64,000 nucleotides of DNA from Streptomyces sp. CG 926 (GTDB taxonomy: Bacteria > Actinomycetota > Actinomycetes > Streptomycetales > Streptomycetaceae), in the NCBI RefSeq assembly GCF_003148825.1, contig NZ_QGGZ01000015.1, positions 124,001 through 188,000 of the forward strand. The letters are read 5' to 3'. The position numbers were made by a program, and so were the translations under genes. This document shows, in pieces, positions 9,581-17,951 of this stretch (position 1 is its first letter; every line of letters begins with the position of its first letter). Under the pieces are notes generated by a model. That model saw nothing but the letters and a program-made list of their open reading frames with translations, was not told where the DNA came from and did no database searches.

Positions 9581-11563
9581 TCACGGCCGATCCGGCCCCG
9601 CTCGGCCCACGAGATCGGGCGCCCGTAGCACCGCGGACGGGATACCCCAGGCGTCGACGAGGTCGACCGCGAGGGGACGTACCTTGCGGCAGAGATCGTT
9701 CACCTCGCGGCTGATCGCCTTGGAACGCTGGACGGTCAGCCGCCCGTGCTCCATGAACCACGCCCGGTCCGCCTCGATCGTGGACAGGGCGAACAGGTCG
9801 CACAGGAGGGCGAGCGCGGCCTTCTCGCCCCCTTCGGGCAGCGTGCGCACCTTGTCGACGAAAGCCTCCGTCACCAGCCGCTCCACGTGGGCCCGCGCGA
9901 GCGCGATGACATGGTCCTGCACCTGCGAGAAGACGGCGCCGGCAGCCTGCTTCCGGTCGATCCCCCGTTTGATCCGCCGGGCCAGGCCGGCCAGCATGTG
10001 TTCCTCCCGGAAGCGGACCATGGCGAGCTGGTACTCCGAGTCGAGCAGCCCGGCCTCCCGATCCCACTCGTCGCCGCCGGGCAGCAGGTCGCGTACCCGC
10101 TCGAGCAGTTTGTGGGCGGACGTCCGCTCGATGACCGTCTCCACGGCGAGGTTGGTGACGTAGCGGACCATGCCGAGCTGGTCGAGGTCCTCGAACTCGC
10201 TCGCGTGGTCGGTGAGCAGTCCCTTGGCCACGAGCTGCAGCAGGACGTGGTTGTCGCCCTCGAAGGTGGTGAAGACGTCGCTGTCGCCCTTGAGGGCGGC
10301 GAACCGGTTGACGGCGAGATAGCCGGCGCCGCCGCACGCCTCGCGGCACTCCTGGACGACCCGGGTGGCGTGCCAGGTACCGAGCGCCTTGATGCCCGCG
10401 GCCCTCGATTCGAGTCGGCGCCGCGCCCGCGCGTCGTCGTCGGTGCCCGAGAAGACCTCGTGCAACTGCGTGCGTACGACGTCCTGCGCGGTGTGCAAGG
10501 CGTAGGTCCGGGCGATGAGCGGCAGCAGGCGGCGCTGATGCAGACCGTAGTCGAGGAGCAGCTGCTCCTCGGCGTCCGGGGCCGCCTCGAACTGGCGCCG
10601 CCGTACGGCGTACTTCGTGGCGATGGCCAGGGCGACCTTGGCGACGTTGATCCCGGCGCCCGCGACGCTGACCCGGCCCTGCACCAGGGTGCCGAGCATG
10701 GTGAAGAAGCGCCGGTTCGGATCGTCGATGGCGCTCTCGTAGCGGCCCTCGGGGGTGACGTCGGCGAATCTGTTGAGCAGCGCCTCGCGCGGCACCCGTA
10801 CGCCGTCGAACCGGATGCGGCCGTTGTCCACCCCGTTGAGTCCCATCTTGCGCCCGTCGTCCTCGATCCGGACACCGGGCGCCGGCGTTCCGTCGACCCG
10901 GACGGGGACGACGAAGGCGTGCACGCCGTGGGACCGGCCGGCCACCTCCAGCTGGGCGAAGACGACGGCCAGTTCGCCATGGCGGGCCGCGTTGCCGATG
11001 TAGTCCTTGCGCGCGCTCTCGTCGGGGGTCGTGATGACGAACTCCCGGCTCGTGGCGTCGTACCGCGCGACGGTACCGAGCGCTTGGACGTTGGAGCCGT
11101 GCCCGGTCTCGGTCATCGCGAAGCAGCCCATGAGCTTCCCGGTGATCAGGTCCGGGAGGTACGCCTTGTGGTGGCGCTCGGTGCCCAGGTGAAGGATCGC
11201 GCCGCCGAAGAGTCCGAACTGCACGCCGGTCTTCACCAGGACCGACAGGTCGCCGAAGGCCAGGGTCTCGAACGCGGCGATCGAGGCTCCGATGTCACCG
11301 CCCCCGCCGTACTCGGGAGGAAAGCCCATACCGGTCTGGCCCGTCGCGGCCATCGCGACGACGACCTCGCGCACCCGTTCACGGAACGCGTCGATGTCGA
11401 GCTCGTCGGCCTCCTCCAGGATGGCGGAGTACGTCGCGAGATTGGTGCGGACAAGGTCGCGGATCCCGGCGTACCCGCCGTCGAGCACCTCGGTGAGCGC
11501 CGGGACGTCGATGTCGGGCTGTACGTACCCGGTCGCGGGGGCGGAAGCGTTCTCGGTGGCCAT
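9581..11563 (-). CDS. Acyl-CoA dehydrogenase / acyl-CoA oxidase family protein
   Basis: 660-residue flavoenzyme of the acyl-CoA oxidase subtype, longer than ordinary acyl-CoA dehydrogenases (about 380). The N-terminal domain is followed by the FAD/substrate motif CFAMTETGHGSNV, the middle beta-domain (GRKMGLNGVDNGRIRFDGVRVPR) and the C-terminal helical domains with CREACGGAGYLAVNR, which holds the region of the catalytic Glu, and FTTFEGDNHVLLQ. It should carry out alpha-beta dehydrogenation of acyl-CoA, with O2 as a possible acceptor. ATG 11563 has GGAG four bases upstream. It may be cotranscribed with the molybdoenzyme operon, but the 88-base gap leaves room for a separate promoter. Confidence 0.9.
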   Translation of the reverse strand: MATENASAPATGYVQPDIDVPALTEVLDGGYAGIRDLVRTNLATYSAILEEADELDIDAFRERVREVVVAMAATGQTGMGFPPEYGGGGDIGASIAAFETLAFGDLSVLVKTGVQFGLFGGAILHLGTERHHKAYLPDLITGKLMGCFAMTETGHGSNVQALGTVARYDATSREFVITTPDESARKDYIGNAARHGELAVVFAQLEVAGRSHGVHAFVVPVRVDGTPAPGVRIEDDGRKMGLNGVDNGRIRFDGVRVPREALLNRFADVTPEGRYESAIDDPNRRFFTMLGTLVQGRVSVAGAGINVAKVALAIATKYAVRRRQFEAAPDAEEQLLLDYGLHQRRLLPLIARTYALHTAQDVVRTQLHEVFSGTDDDARARRRLESRAAGIKALGTWHATRVVQECREACGGAGYLAVNRFAALKGDSDVFTTFEGDNHVLLQLVAKGLLTDHASEFEDLDQLGMVRYVTNLAVETVIERTSAHKLLERVRDLLPGGDEWDREAGLLDSEYQLAMVRFREEHMLAGLARRIKRGIDRKQAAGAVFSQVQDHVIALARAHVERLVTEAFVDKVRTLPEGGEKAALALLCDLFALSTIEADRAWFMEHGRLTVQRSKAISREVNDLCRKVRPLAVDLVDAWGIPSAVLRAPDLVGRAGPDRP

Positions 11564-11686
11564 GACGCTCCGCTACCCCGCCCGGGGACGATCAACCGGG
11601 GACGGACGGGTGGCGGGGTCATGGTCCGGGGCGGATCCCCTCCTGGGCCGGCGGCATCGGCGCCGACTCCGAACCCCGATACCCGG

Positions 11687-11702
11687 TATTGGTCCAGACC
11701 TA
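11687..11702 (+). promoter_or_regulatory. DasR-responsive element (dre)-like site
   Basis: ATTGGTCCAGACCTAT closely matches the Streptomyces dre consensus, an imperfect palindrome around GGTCTAGACC, which is bound by the GntR-type aminosugar sensor DasR in front of chitinase and chitin-uptake genes. It sits just upstream of and touching the -35 box of the chitinase promoter, as expected for repression relieved by glucosamine-6-phosphate. Confidence 0.75.
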
Positions 11703-11730
11703 TTGACGGGCCTGGTCGCCGCTCCTACGA
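11702..11730 (+). promoter_or_regulatory. Chitinase promoter, HrdB type
   Basis: TTGACG at 11702-11707 and TACGAT at 11725-11730 are separated by 17 bases. This is a good match to the vegetative Streptomyces promoter and lies about 100 bases before the chitinase start. Confidence 0.65.
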
Positions 11731-11833
11731 TCCGGTCCGGCACAGCCCCACATGTCCCCACCTCACCCGAGCCGAGCGTCGCGCCCCCACGCGCCGGTCA
11801 CGACCATGACGCTCGGCGGGAAGGGAGCACAGC

Positions 11834-13480
11834 ATGTTCCGTCGGAGATCACGTACTCCACATCCGTCCGGTGACACAGGCCGGGCCCGCCACACCGGAC
11901 AGGGGGCGCCCCTCCTGATACGTTCCCTCGCCGGGCTGGGCGTCGCCGCCCTCATAGGCGCCGGTATCGCCGTGACCGGCTCCGTCACCGCCGGTGCCGC
12001 CACCGCGGAGTCGGTGGCCAACTCCGGATTCGAGAACGGGCTCTCCGACTGGAGCTGCTCCGGCGGATCCGGCACGACCGTCACGAGTCCCGTCCACGCA
12101 GGCGCATCAGCGCTCAAGGCCACGCCGACGGGCCTGGACAACGCCCGGTGCGCCCAGACCGTCAGCGTGCGGCCCAACTCCGCCTACACGCTGAGCGCCT
12201 ACGTCCAGGGCAGCTACGTCTACCTGGGCGCCACCGGCACCGGGCTGACCGGTACTCCCTCCACCTGGACGCCGAACACCCCGTCGTACGGGCGGCTCAG
12301 CGTCGACTTCACCACCGGGCCGACCACCACCTCGGTGACCGTCTACCTGCACGGCTGGTACGGGCAGCCCGCGTACCACGCGGACGACGTGTCGCTCGCG
12401 GGCCCCGGCGGCACCGACCCCTCACCGACACCCACACCTACACCGACGCCGACCACTCCGACCCCGACCCCGACGCCGACGTCCACACCGACCCCGACCC
12501 CGACGACCACACCGCCGCCCGGCGACACCTGCCCCACGAAGCCCAAGCCCCCCGGCAAGGTGTTGCAGGGATACTGGGAGAACTGGGACGGCGCCCTGAA
12601 CGGGGTCCACCCCGGCATGGGCTGGGTCCCCATCACGGACGGTCGGATCGCGGCGCACGGCTACAACGTCCTGAGCGCCGCCTTCCCCGTGATCCTCTCC
12701 GACGGCACCGTCCTGTGGCAGGACGGCATGGACGCCAACGTCAAGGTCGCGACCCCCGCCGAGATGTGCCAGGCCAAGGCGGCCGGGGCGACCGTCCTGA
12801 TGTCGATCGGCGGCGCGGCCGCGGGGATCGACCTGAGCTCCAGCACGGTCGCCGACCGGTTCGTGGCGACCGTCGTCCCGATCCTCAAGAAGTACAACTT
12901 CGACGGAATCGACATCGACATCGAGACCGGCCTCTCCGGAAGCGGCAACATCAATACGCTGTCCGCCTCCCAGGCCAACCTCGTGCGCATCATCGACGGC
13001 GTGCTGGCCCAGATGCCCGCCGGCTTCGGCCTGACCATGGCCCCCGAAACCGCGTACGTCACCGGTGGAAGCGTCACGTACGGCTCGATCTGGGGCTCCT
13101 ACCTGCCGATCATCAAGAAGTACGCCGACAACGGCCGACTGTGGTGGCTGAACATGCAGTACTACAACGGCAGCATGTACGGCTGCTCCGGCGACTCCTA
13201 CCAGGCCGGTACCGTTCAGGGCTTCACCGCGCAGACCACCTGTCTGAACAACGGTCTGGTCATCCAGGGCACCACCGTCAAGGTGCCCTACGACAAGCAG
13301 GTGCCCGGCCTGCCGGCCCAGCCCGGCGCGGGCGGTGGCCACATGGCGCCGAGCCTCGTAAGTCAGTCGTGGAACGCGTTCGGTGGCTCGCTGAAGGGGC
13401 TCATGACCTGGTCGGTCAACTGGGACGGTTCGAAGGGCTGGACCTTCGGCGACAACGTCAAGTCCCTCCAAGGTCGTTGA
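11834..13480 (+). CDS. Secreted GH18 chitinase with N-terminal carbohydrate-binding module
   Basis: 548-residue secreted chitinase. Residues 1 to about 57 form a long signal peptide (hydrophobic GLGVAALIGAGIAVTG, AGA-like cleavage). Residues about 58-190 are a jelly-roll carbohydrate-binding module (NSGFENGLSDWSC), residues about 195-230 a Thr/Pro-repeat linker, and residues about 240-548 the GH18 TIM barrel. The catalytic motif DGIDIDIE is at 357-364, with Glu364 the proton donor. The barrel also has SIGG near residue 324 and WWLNMQYYN on a later strand. It cleaves beta-1,4 chitin outside the cell. AAGGGAG precedes the ATG. A DasR-like site in its promoter suggests chitin-oligomer control. 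Single gene, followed by a phosphatase gene on the other strand. Confidence 0.96.
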   Translation: MFRRRSRTPHPSGDTGRARHTGQGAPLLIRSLAGLGVAALIGAGIAVTGSVTAGAATAESVANSGFENGLSDWSCSGGSGTTVTSPVHAGASALKATPTGLDNARCAQTVSVRPNSAYTLSAYVQGSYVYLGATGTGLTGTPSTWTPNTPSYGRLSVDFTTGPTTTSVTVYLHGWYGQPAYHADDVSLAGPGGTDPSPTPTPTPTPTTPTPTPTPTSTPTPTPTTTPPPGDTCPTKPKPPGKVLQGYWENWDGALNGVHPGMGWVPITDGRIAAHGYNVLSAAFPVILSDGTVLWQDGMDANVKVATPAEMCQAKAAGATVLMSIGGAAAGIDLSSSTVADRFVATVVPILKKYNFDGIDIDIETGLSGSGNINTLSASQANLVRIIDGVLAQMPAGFGLTMAPETAYVTGGSVTYGSIWGSYLPIIKKYADNGRLWWLNMQYYNGSMYGCSGDSYQAGTVQGFTAQTTCLNNGLVIQGTTVKVPYDKQVPGLPAQPGAGGGHMAPSLVSQSWNAFGGSLKGLMTWSVNWDGSKGWTFGDNVKSLQGR

Positions 13481-13483
13481 CGC

Positions 13484-13503
13484 TCACCCGACGACGCGGG
13501 TGA
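13484..13503. terminator. Short hairpin after the chitinase gene
   Basis: TCACCCG (13484-13490) pairs with CGGGTGA (13497-13503) around a six-base loop, directly after the chitinase stop. The stem is only seven pairs and has no U-run, so it is a weak terminator candidate. Confidence 0.35.
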
Positions 13504-13562
13504 CGGCGAGGCATGAGCCTGGGACTCGACTCCCGGGCCCCGCTGAGCCGGCACCCCGCGGT

Positions 13563-14762
13563 TCAGCCCGGGTGGAAGTCCCAGCCGAGGCGGAGTACGG
13601 CGAGGTCGTCGGTGTGTCTGCCGGCGTTGAGCGCTCTGGTCCGCCGGATGAGGCTGTCCAGGTGCGCGGCGGGGTCCCCGGACGGTGTGGTGTCGATCAG
13701 GGGGAGGAGCCCCTCGATGCCGAGCCGGCCGCCGGCGTCACCGTTGTGTCCCTCGGTGAGGCCGTCGGTGTACAGGGTGAGCGCTCCGCTGGCCGGGAGG
13801 GGGACGACCGTGGCGGGCCAGTCGTGGCGGCCGGGGACGATGCCGAGCGCGACGCCGTGCCCGGCGCTCACCTCCAGGGTCTTCTCCGAGGTGGTGAGCA
13901 GCGGTGCGTGGTGGCCCGCCAGGTAGAGGGTGGCGGTGGCGGCCTGCTGGTCGAGGGTGAGCAGCGTGCACGTGGCGAACAGCGGCTGGGTGCCTCGCTC
14001 CGCCAGCAGCAGGCGTTCCATGAGACGCAGCAGTTCGGTGCCGTGGTGTCCGGCCAGGACGAGCGAACGCCAGGCGATGCGCAGGCAGACGCCGAGGGCG
14101 GCGGCGTCGGCACCGTGTCCGCTGACGTCACCCACGACGGCGTGCAGCAGCCCGTCGTCGTCCTCGACCACGTCGAGGAAGTCGCCCCCGAGCAGGGCCT
14201 GTTCGGCGCCGGGCAGGTAGCGGGTGGTCACCGTGACGGTGGAGGTGTCGAGGAGGGGCGGCGGCAGCAGCCCGCGTTCCAGCCGGGCGTTCTCCTCCGC
14301 ACGCTGGCGGGCCGACTGGGCCTCGGCCGCCGCGCGCTCGGAGTGGCTCCGGTAGACGGCGTAGCGGACCGTGCGGCGCAGCAGTTCGGCTTCGACCTTG
14401 CCCTTGACGAGGTAGTCCTGGGCGCCGGCGGCCATCGCCTCGGAGCCCGCCTGCTTCTCGGACAGGCCGGTCAGGACGATCACGGCGGTGTGCGCGGTCA
14501 TGGCGCGGACGGCGGTGACCGCATCGGTGCCCGACACGTCGGGCAGGTGGAGGTCGAGGAGGATGCAGTCGACGTCGCGGGCCGTGAGTTCCGAGCGGGC
14601 TTCGGCCAGCGACGCGCACGTGGTGAGCTCGAAACGCAGCTCGGTGTCGTGGAGGAGCTCCTCGACGAGCAGGGCGTCGGCGTCGTCGTCCTCTATGAGG
14701 AGGATGCGGTAGACCGGTTCGTCGGCGGCGATGCCGCCGACGTGGGGGAGGGTCGCGGTCAT
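13563..14762 (-). CDS. Response regulator-PP2C phosphatase (receiver + SpoIIE domain)
   Basis: 399-residue RsbU-like switch protein. Residues about 18-130 are a CheY-type receiver: acidic cluster IEDDDADA, phospho-acceptor Asp70 in ILLDLHLPD, and conserved Lys in YLVKGK. A short coiled coil (about 145-175, Ala/Glu/Arg-rich) leads to a PP2C-SpoIIE domain with the metal motifs GGDFLDVV, VGDVSGHGADAAALG, YTDGLTEG and TDDLAVLRL. Phosphorylation by the coupled histidine kinase should control dephosphorylation of an antagonist protein. The ATG overlaps the kinase stop as ATGA, implying stoichiometric expression. No STAS antagonist or anti-sigma gene is adjacent. Confidence 0.93.
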   Translation of the reverse strand: MTATLPHVGGIAADEPVYRILLIEDDDADALLVEELLHDTELRFELTTCASLAEARSELTARDVDCILLDLHLPDVSGTDAVTAVRAMTAHTAVIVLTGLSEKQAGSEAMAAGAQDYLVKGKVEAELLRRTVRYAVYRSHSERAAAEAQSARQRAEENARLERGLLPPPLLDTSTVTVTTRYLPGAEQALLGGDFLDVVEDDDGLLHAVVGDVSGHGADAAALGVCLRIAWRSLVLAGHHGTELLRLMERLLLAERGTQPLFATCTLLTLDQQAATATLYLAGHHAPLLTTSEKTLEVSAGHGVALGIVPGRHDWPATVVPLPASGALTLYTDGLTEGHNGDAGGRLGIEGLLPLIDTTPSGDPAAHLDSLIRRTRALNAGRHTDDLAVLRLGWDFHPG

Positions 14763-16366
14763 GGCGTCGGCTCCGTGGTGGCCCGGGTAGCTTCGGCGAT
14801 GGCGGACGGTTCGGGGGGCGGTTCGGGAGCGAGGGTGAAGCTGATGCGCGTCCCGTCCCGGTACTCCGGGTCGACGGCGATGGCGCCGCCGTGGAACTCG
14901 ACGATCTTCTTGCACATCGCCAGGCCGATGCCGCTGCCGGGATAGACGTCCTTGGTGTGCAGCCGCTGGAAGATCACGAATACCTTGTCGGCGTACTCGG
15001 GGCCGATGCCGATGCCGTTGTCGGTCACCGTGAACCGCCACAACTCCCCTTCCCGGGCGGCAGTGACGTGGATGACCGGCGCACGGTCCGGGCGGCGGAA
15101 CTTGACCGCGTTGCCGATCAGGTTCTGCCAGAGCATGCCCATCTGGGTGGGGTCGGCGACGAGCGACGGCAGCGGATCGTGCGTGATCGTCGCGCCAGCC
15201 TCCTCGATCCCGACGCTCAGTTCGGACACGGTCCGTTCCATGACGAGGCCGAGGTCGACCTGTACGGGATCGTGGTGGACACGGCCCACCCGGGAGAATT
15301 CGAGCAGGTCGTTGATGAGGGTCTGCATACGGTTGGCGCCGTCGACCGCGATGGCGATGTACTGGTCGGCCTTGGCGTCGAGCTGCCCTCCGTAGCGCCG
15401 TTGCAGGAGCTGCGTGAAGCTGGACACCTTGCGCAGCGGCTCCTGCAGGTCGTGGGAGGCCACGTACGCGAACTGCTCCAGCTCGGCGTTGGAACGTTGC
15501 AGGTCGGTCGTCTGCGCGTCCAGGCGCCGCCTGGCCTCCTCGCTGAAGGCCAGTTCGCGTACGAGCCGGCGGCGCATGAAGTCGATCTCGCCGCTCAGCC
15601 GCCGCAGGTCGGCCGGACCGGCCGAGGCGATGGGGTGGTCGAAGTCGCCGCCGGCGACGGTACGGGCGTCCGCGGCGAGCTGCTCCAGCGGCCGGTTGAT
15701 GCCGCGGCGCAGTCCTTCGAACACCAGGGCGGCCAGCAGGGCGATCACCGCCGCGATCGCCGCGAACAGCCAGTTCCGCAGCCTCATGGTGGCGGCGAGG
15801 TCGGCCCGTGTCCGCTCCCGCTCCACGCGCAACCGTTCCTGCTGCTCGACCATGGCCGCCCGCACGTCGTCGAACGCCGCCTTGGCCTCCGCGGCCCGTT
15901 CGGTGGCCGGCACGGAGGCCGCCCCGGGTGGTGAGGCGGCGACGGGGCCGGCGATCCTCTCCTGCCACGCGGAGAGCGCCTCCTGGACGGTCCTGAGGTC
16001 GTCGAGCGCGTGGGTGTCGCCGTCGCCCTCCAGGAGTCGCGTGAGCTGCGCGACGTACGTCTTCTCGTCCGTGAGCCCCCGTCGGTAGGGACCCAGGAAG
16101 TCGGGGGTCCCGGTGAGGCCGTAGCCGCGAATACCGGTTTCCTGGTTCAGGACGGCCGATTCCAGACGGAACGAGGTGGCCAACGCGGGGGACCGCACGT
16201 CCACGAGCTCGTCACTGATCGTCGCCGTACGCCCCAACACCCATGCCCCGGTCACCCCGAGCACGGCCAGCACCGCCAGCGATACGGCGACCCCCACGCG
16301 GAGCCACCGCCGGGTCGTCCACGCGGAAGGCCGCCGCGCACGCGACGGCCGCATCATGCCGGTCAT
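14759..16366 (-). CDS. Sensor histidine kinase with CHASE3 and HAMP domains
   Basis: 535-residue membrane kinase. TM1 is at about 21-45 and TM2 at about 197-220. Between them is a CHASE3 extracellular sensor (NQETGIRGYGLTGTPDFLGPY). HAMP is at about 221-275. The dimerisation box FAYVASHDLQEPLRKV carries the phospho-His at residue 305. The ATPase domain has the N box LWQNLIGNAVKF, DNGIGIGPEY and GSGIGLAMCKKIVEFHGG. The catalytic core resembles the phytochrome class of kinases but has no chromophore domain. ATG 16366 has AGGGGA eight bases upstream. It is translationally coupled to the receiver-PP2C gene, its likely target, and divergent from the HTH-receiver gene. Confidence 0.93.
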   Translation of the reverse strand: MTGMMRPSRARRPSAWTTRRWLRVGVAVSLAVLAVLGVTGAWVLGRTATISDELVDVRSPALATSFRLESAVLNQETGIRGYGLTGTPDFLGPYRRGLTDEKTYVAQLTRLLEGDGDTHALDDLRTVQEALSAWQERIAGPVAASPPGAASVPATERAAEAKAAFDDVRAAMVEQQERLRVERERTRADLAATMRLRNWLFAAIAAVIALLAALVFEGLRRGINRPLEQLAADARTVAGGDFDHPIASAGPADLRRLSGEIDFMRRRLVRELAFSEEARRRLDAQTTDLQRSNAELEQFAYVASHDLQEPLRKVSSFTQLLQRRYGGQLDAKADQYIAIAVDGANRMQTLINDLLEFSRVGRVHHDPVQVDLGLVMERTVSELSVGIEEAGATITHDPLPSLVADPTQMGMLWQNLIGNAVKFRRPDRAPVIHVTAAREGELWRFTVTDNGIGIGPEYADKVFVIFQRLHTKDVYPGSGIGLAMCKKIVEFHGGAIAVDPEYRDGTRISFTLAPEPPPEPSAIAEATRATTEPTP

Positions 16367-16433
16367 CCCCTGAATCCCCTCCCGAAACGGCCACCTTGAA
16401 CACAGGGCGCAGCGCACACTGTAGAGGGCGGCG

Positions 16434-16449
16434 GACAACATTTGTTGTC
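16434..16449. promoter_or_regulatory. Perfect palindromic operator in the divergent promoter region
   Basis: GACAACA and TGTTGTC arms of seven bases surround a central TT (16434-16449). The site lies between two divergent genes and its right arm overlaps the -35 of the HTH-receiver promoter. A binding protein here could act on both directions. The HTH segment encoded at 16481 is the obvious candidate, as inference only. Confidence 0.6.
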
Positions 16450-16474
16450 GTGTGCCGGAGCGGGGGCCTAGGGT
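16445..16474 (+). promoter_or_regulatory. Promoter of the HTH-receiver gene, probably leaderless
   Basis: TTGTCG (16445-16450) and TAGGGT (16469-16474) are spaced 18 bases apart, the usual Streptomyces vegetative pattern. The ATG at 16481 begins seven bases after the -10 box, exactly where transcription would start, and there is no Shine-Dalgarno sequence in between. A leaderless mRNA is therefore likely. Confidence 0.6.
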
Positions 16475-16480
16475 GCGGGT

Positions 16481-17254
16481 ATGCCAGGCATCAACTTCCA
16501 CCTGCGGACCACTTCGAAGGAGACAGCCGCCGTCGCCGACGCGGCTGTCGCCGACCTCGCCCGCCGCCTGGCCCTCCACCTGCAGACGGACCTCTCCACC
16601 CCGACGGCGGACGACCGCGTGGCGGCGTTGGCCCGCCTGCACCTGCTGGACCACCTTCAACAGGCCGCGGAACGCCTGCAACGCGAGGCGGCCGCCGATG
16701 CCGCGCGCGCCGGAGCCGGATACCCCCAGATCGGCCGCGCATGCGGCATGACCCGCCAGGGCGCCCGGCGCCGTTGGCCGGGGCTCTTCAACCACACCGA
16801 CGAAGCACCCACGGAGCAACCGACGATGAACGCCCCCGCCCGCCCGTTCGATGTCCTGCTCGTGGAGGACGACATGGCCGACGCCATGCTCATCGAAGAG
16901 GCACTCGCCGAGCGCGGAGCCCGCAACCTCGTCCAGGCCACCGACGGTGTCGCCGCCCTGGAACACCTGCGCAACCCCGAGAGCCCGCGCCCCGACCTCA
17001 TCGTGCTCGACCTGAACATGCCCCGCATGAACGGCCGCGACCTGCTCCGCATCCTGAAGAACGACGCCGACCTGCAGACGATCCCCGTCGTCGTCCTCAC
17101 CACGTCCTCCGCCCCCGACGACGTGGCCGGGGCCTACGCCGGCCACGCCAACGCCTACGTGACGAAGCCCGTCAACCTGGAGGAGTTCGAGCAGGCCGTC
17201 CGGAGCATCGACGCCTTCTACCTGGACACCGCGACGCGCCCGCCCCGCGCCTGA
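16481..17254 (+). CDS. Helix-turn-helix segment joined to an Rcp1-like receiver
   Basis: 257-residue open frame with two parts. Residues 1 to about 105 form a helical segment ending in a DNA-binding-like helix-turn-helix (YPQIGRACGMTRQGARRRWP). Residues about 120-250 are a single-domain response regulator: VEDDMADA, phospho-acceptor Asp177 in IVLDLNMPRMNG, VLTTSS and YVTKPVN. An internal ATG at 16826 (residue 116), preceded by ACGGAG, could also give the receiver alone, so one gene may make two products. The receiver is of the kind that pairs with phytochrome-class kinases, and such a kinase is encoded divergently 114 bases away. Promoter and operator are described separately. Alternatively these are two genes that lost a stop codon. 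Confidence 0.85.
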   Translation: MPGINFHLRTTSKETAAVADAAVADLARRLALHLQTDLSTPTADDRVAALARLHLLDHLQQAAERLQREAAADAARAGAGYPQIGRACGMTRQGARRRWPGLFNHTDEAPTEQPTMNAPARPFDVLLVEDDMADAMLIEEALAERGARNLVQATDGVAALEHLRNPESPRPDLIVLDLNMPRMNGRDLLRILKNDADLQTIPVVVLTTSSAPDDVAGAYAGHANAYVTKPVNLEEFEQAVRSIDAFYLDTATRPPRA

Positions 17255-17363
17255 CACCGGCCCCGGTCCGAGGACGTGCCCCCGGACGGCGGCCGAGGCT
17301 CGCACCGTGCCCCGCCGCTCGAGTCGCGAGTACGGTCGCACCGCCGCACCCGAGGGAGGCCCC

Positions 17364-17843
17364 GTGCAGACGTTCCTTCCGTTCCCGTCGTTCGACGCCT
17401 CGGCGTCCGCCCTGGACGCGCGCAGGCTCGGCAAGCAGCGGGTCGAGGCCGTGCAGGTGCTGCGTGGCCTGATCGTTCCCGGCTACGGATGGCGCAGGCA
17501 CCCGGCGGTGCGGATGTGGGCCGGGTGCGAGGAGGCCCTCGTCCGGTACGGACTGGAGATCTGCGGGGTGTGGACCGCCGAGGGACGCGCCGATACCTGT
17601 GCCGCGACCTTGGTCCGGGACCTCGGGACATGGCAGCCCGGAGGCATCCCACGGACCCAGGCGCAGCTGGCGGCCGACGGGGACCTGCCGCCGTGGCTGG
17701 GCGCACCGGACTTCCACCGCAGCCATCGGTCCGCGCTGGTGCGCAAGGACCCGGAGTTCTACCGGGAGCGCTTCCCGGGTGTGCCGGACGACCTCCCGTA
17801 CGTATGGCCCCGGTCGGACCGGGAGACGGACGAAGCGCCGTGA
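17364..17843 (+). CDS. MSMEG_6728-family protein (T4 endonuclease V-like DNA glycosylase fold suspected)
   Basis: 159-residue protein starting VQTFLPFPSFDASASALD, then RRLGKQRVEAVQVLRGL and WRRHPAVRMW, the typical beginning of the mycobacterial MSMEG_6728 family. That family is often linked to pyrimidine-dimer DNA glycosylases; the RLGKQR segment with the invariant H-P-A and W residues fits, but activity is not established. The GTG at 17364 has GAGGGAGG five bases upstream, which rules out the longer frame from 17307. It lies between the receiver gene and a strong terminator. Confidence 0.85.
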   Translation: MQTFLPFPSFDASASALDARRLGKQRVEAVQVLRGLIVPGYGWRRHPAVRMWAGCEEALVRYGLEICGVWTAEGRADTCAATLVRDLGTWQPGGIPRTQAQLAADGDLPPWLGAPDFHRSHRSALVRKDPEFYRERFPGVPDDLPYVWPRSDRETDEAP

Positions 17844-17880
17844 GCGCCGCTCCGCCCCGGGCATCGGCACCCCGTGCATG

Positions 17881-17921
17881 CGAACGGCTCCTCCCCACAC
17901 GGTGTGGGGAGGAGCCGTTCG
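17881..17921. terminator. Bidirectional terminator, 20-bp perfect stem
   Basis: Two 20-base arms (17881-17900 and 17902-17921) are exact reverse complements separated by one base, so the middle pairs must open to form the loop. It lies between two convergent genes and can serve both. Confidence 0.85.
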
Positions 17922-17951
17922 TCAGGGGAGCGGCGGCTCGCCGTCCTGGGA

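Noticed and set aside
9746..11809. A 690-codon plus-strand frame opposite the acyl-CoA oxidase gene
   Set aside because: Antisense shadow of a strongly supported enzyme; no motif, no start context.
12418..12525. Repetitive ACCCCGACC-type DNA that could pass for a short tandem repeat or array
   Set aside because: It encodes the Thr/Pro linker of the chitinase. The repeat has no spacers and is not a CRISPR array.
12148..13503. A 450-codon frame overlapping the chitinase in the same direction
   Set aside because: It lies in another phase of a clear chitinase and is Arg/His/Asp-rich without domain content.
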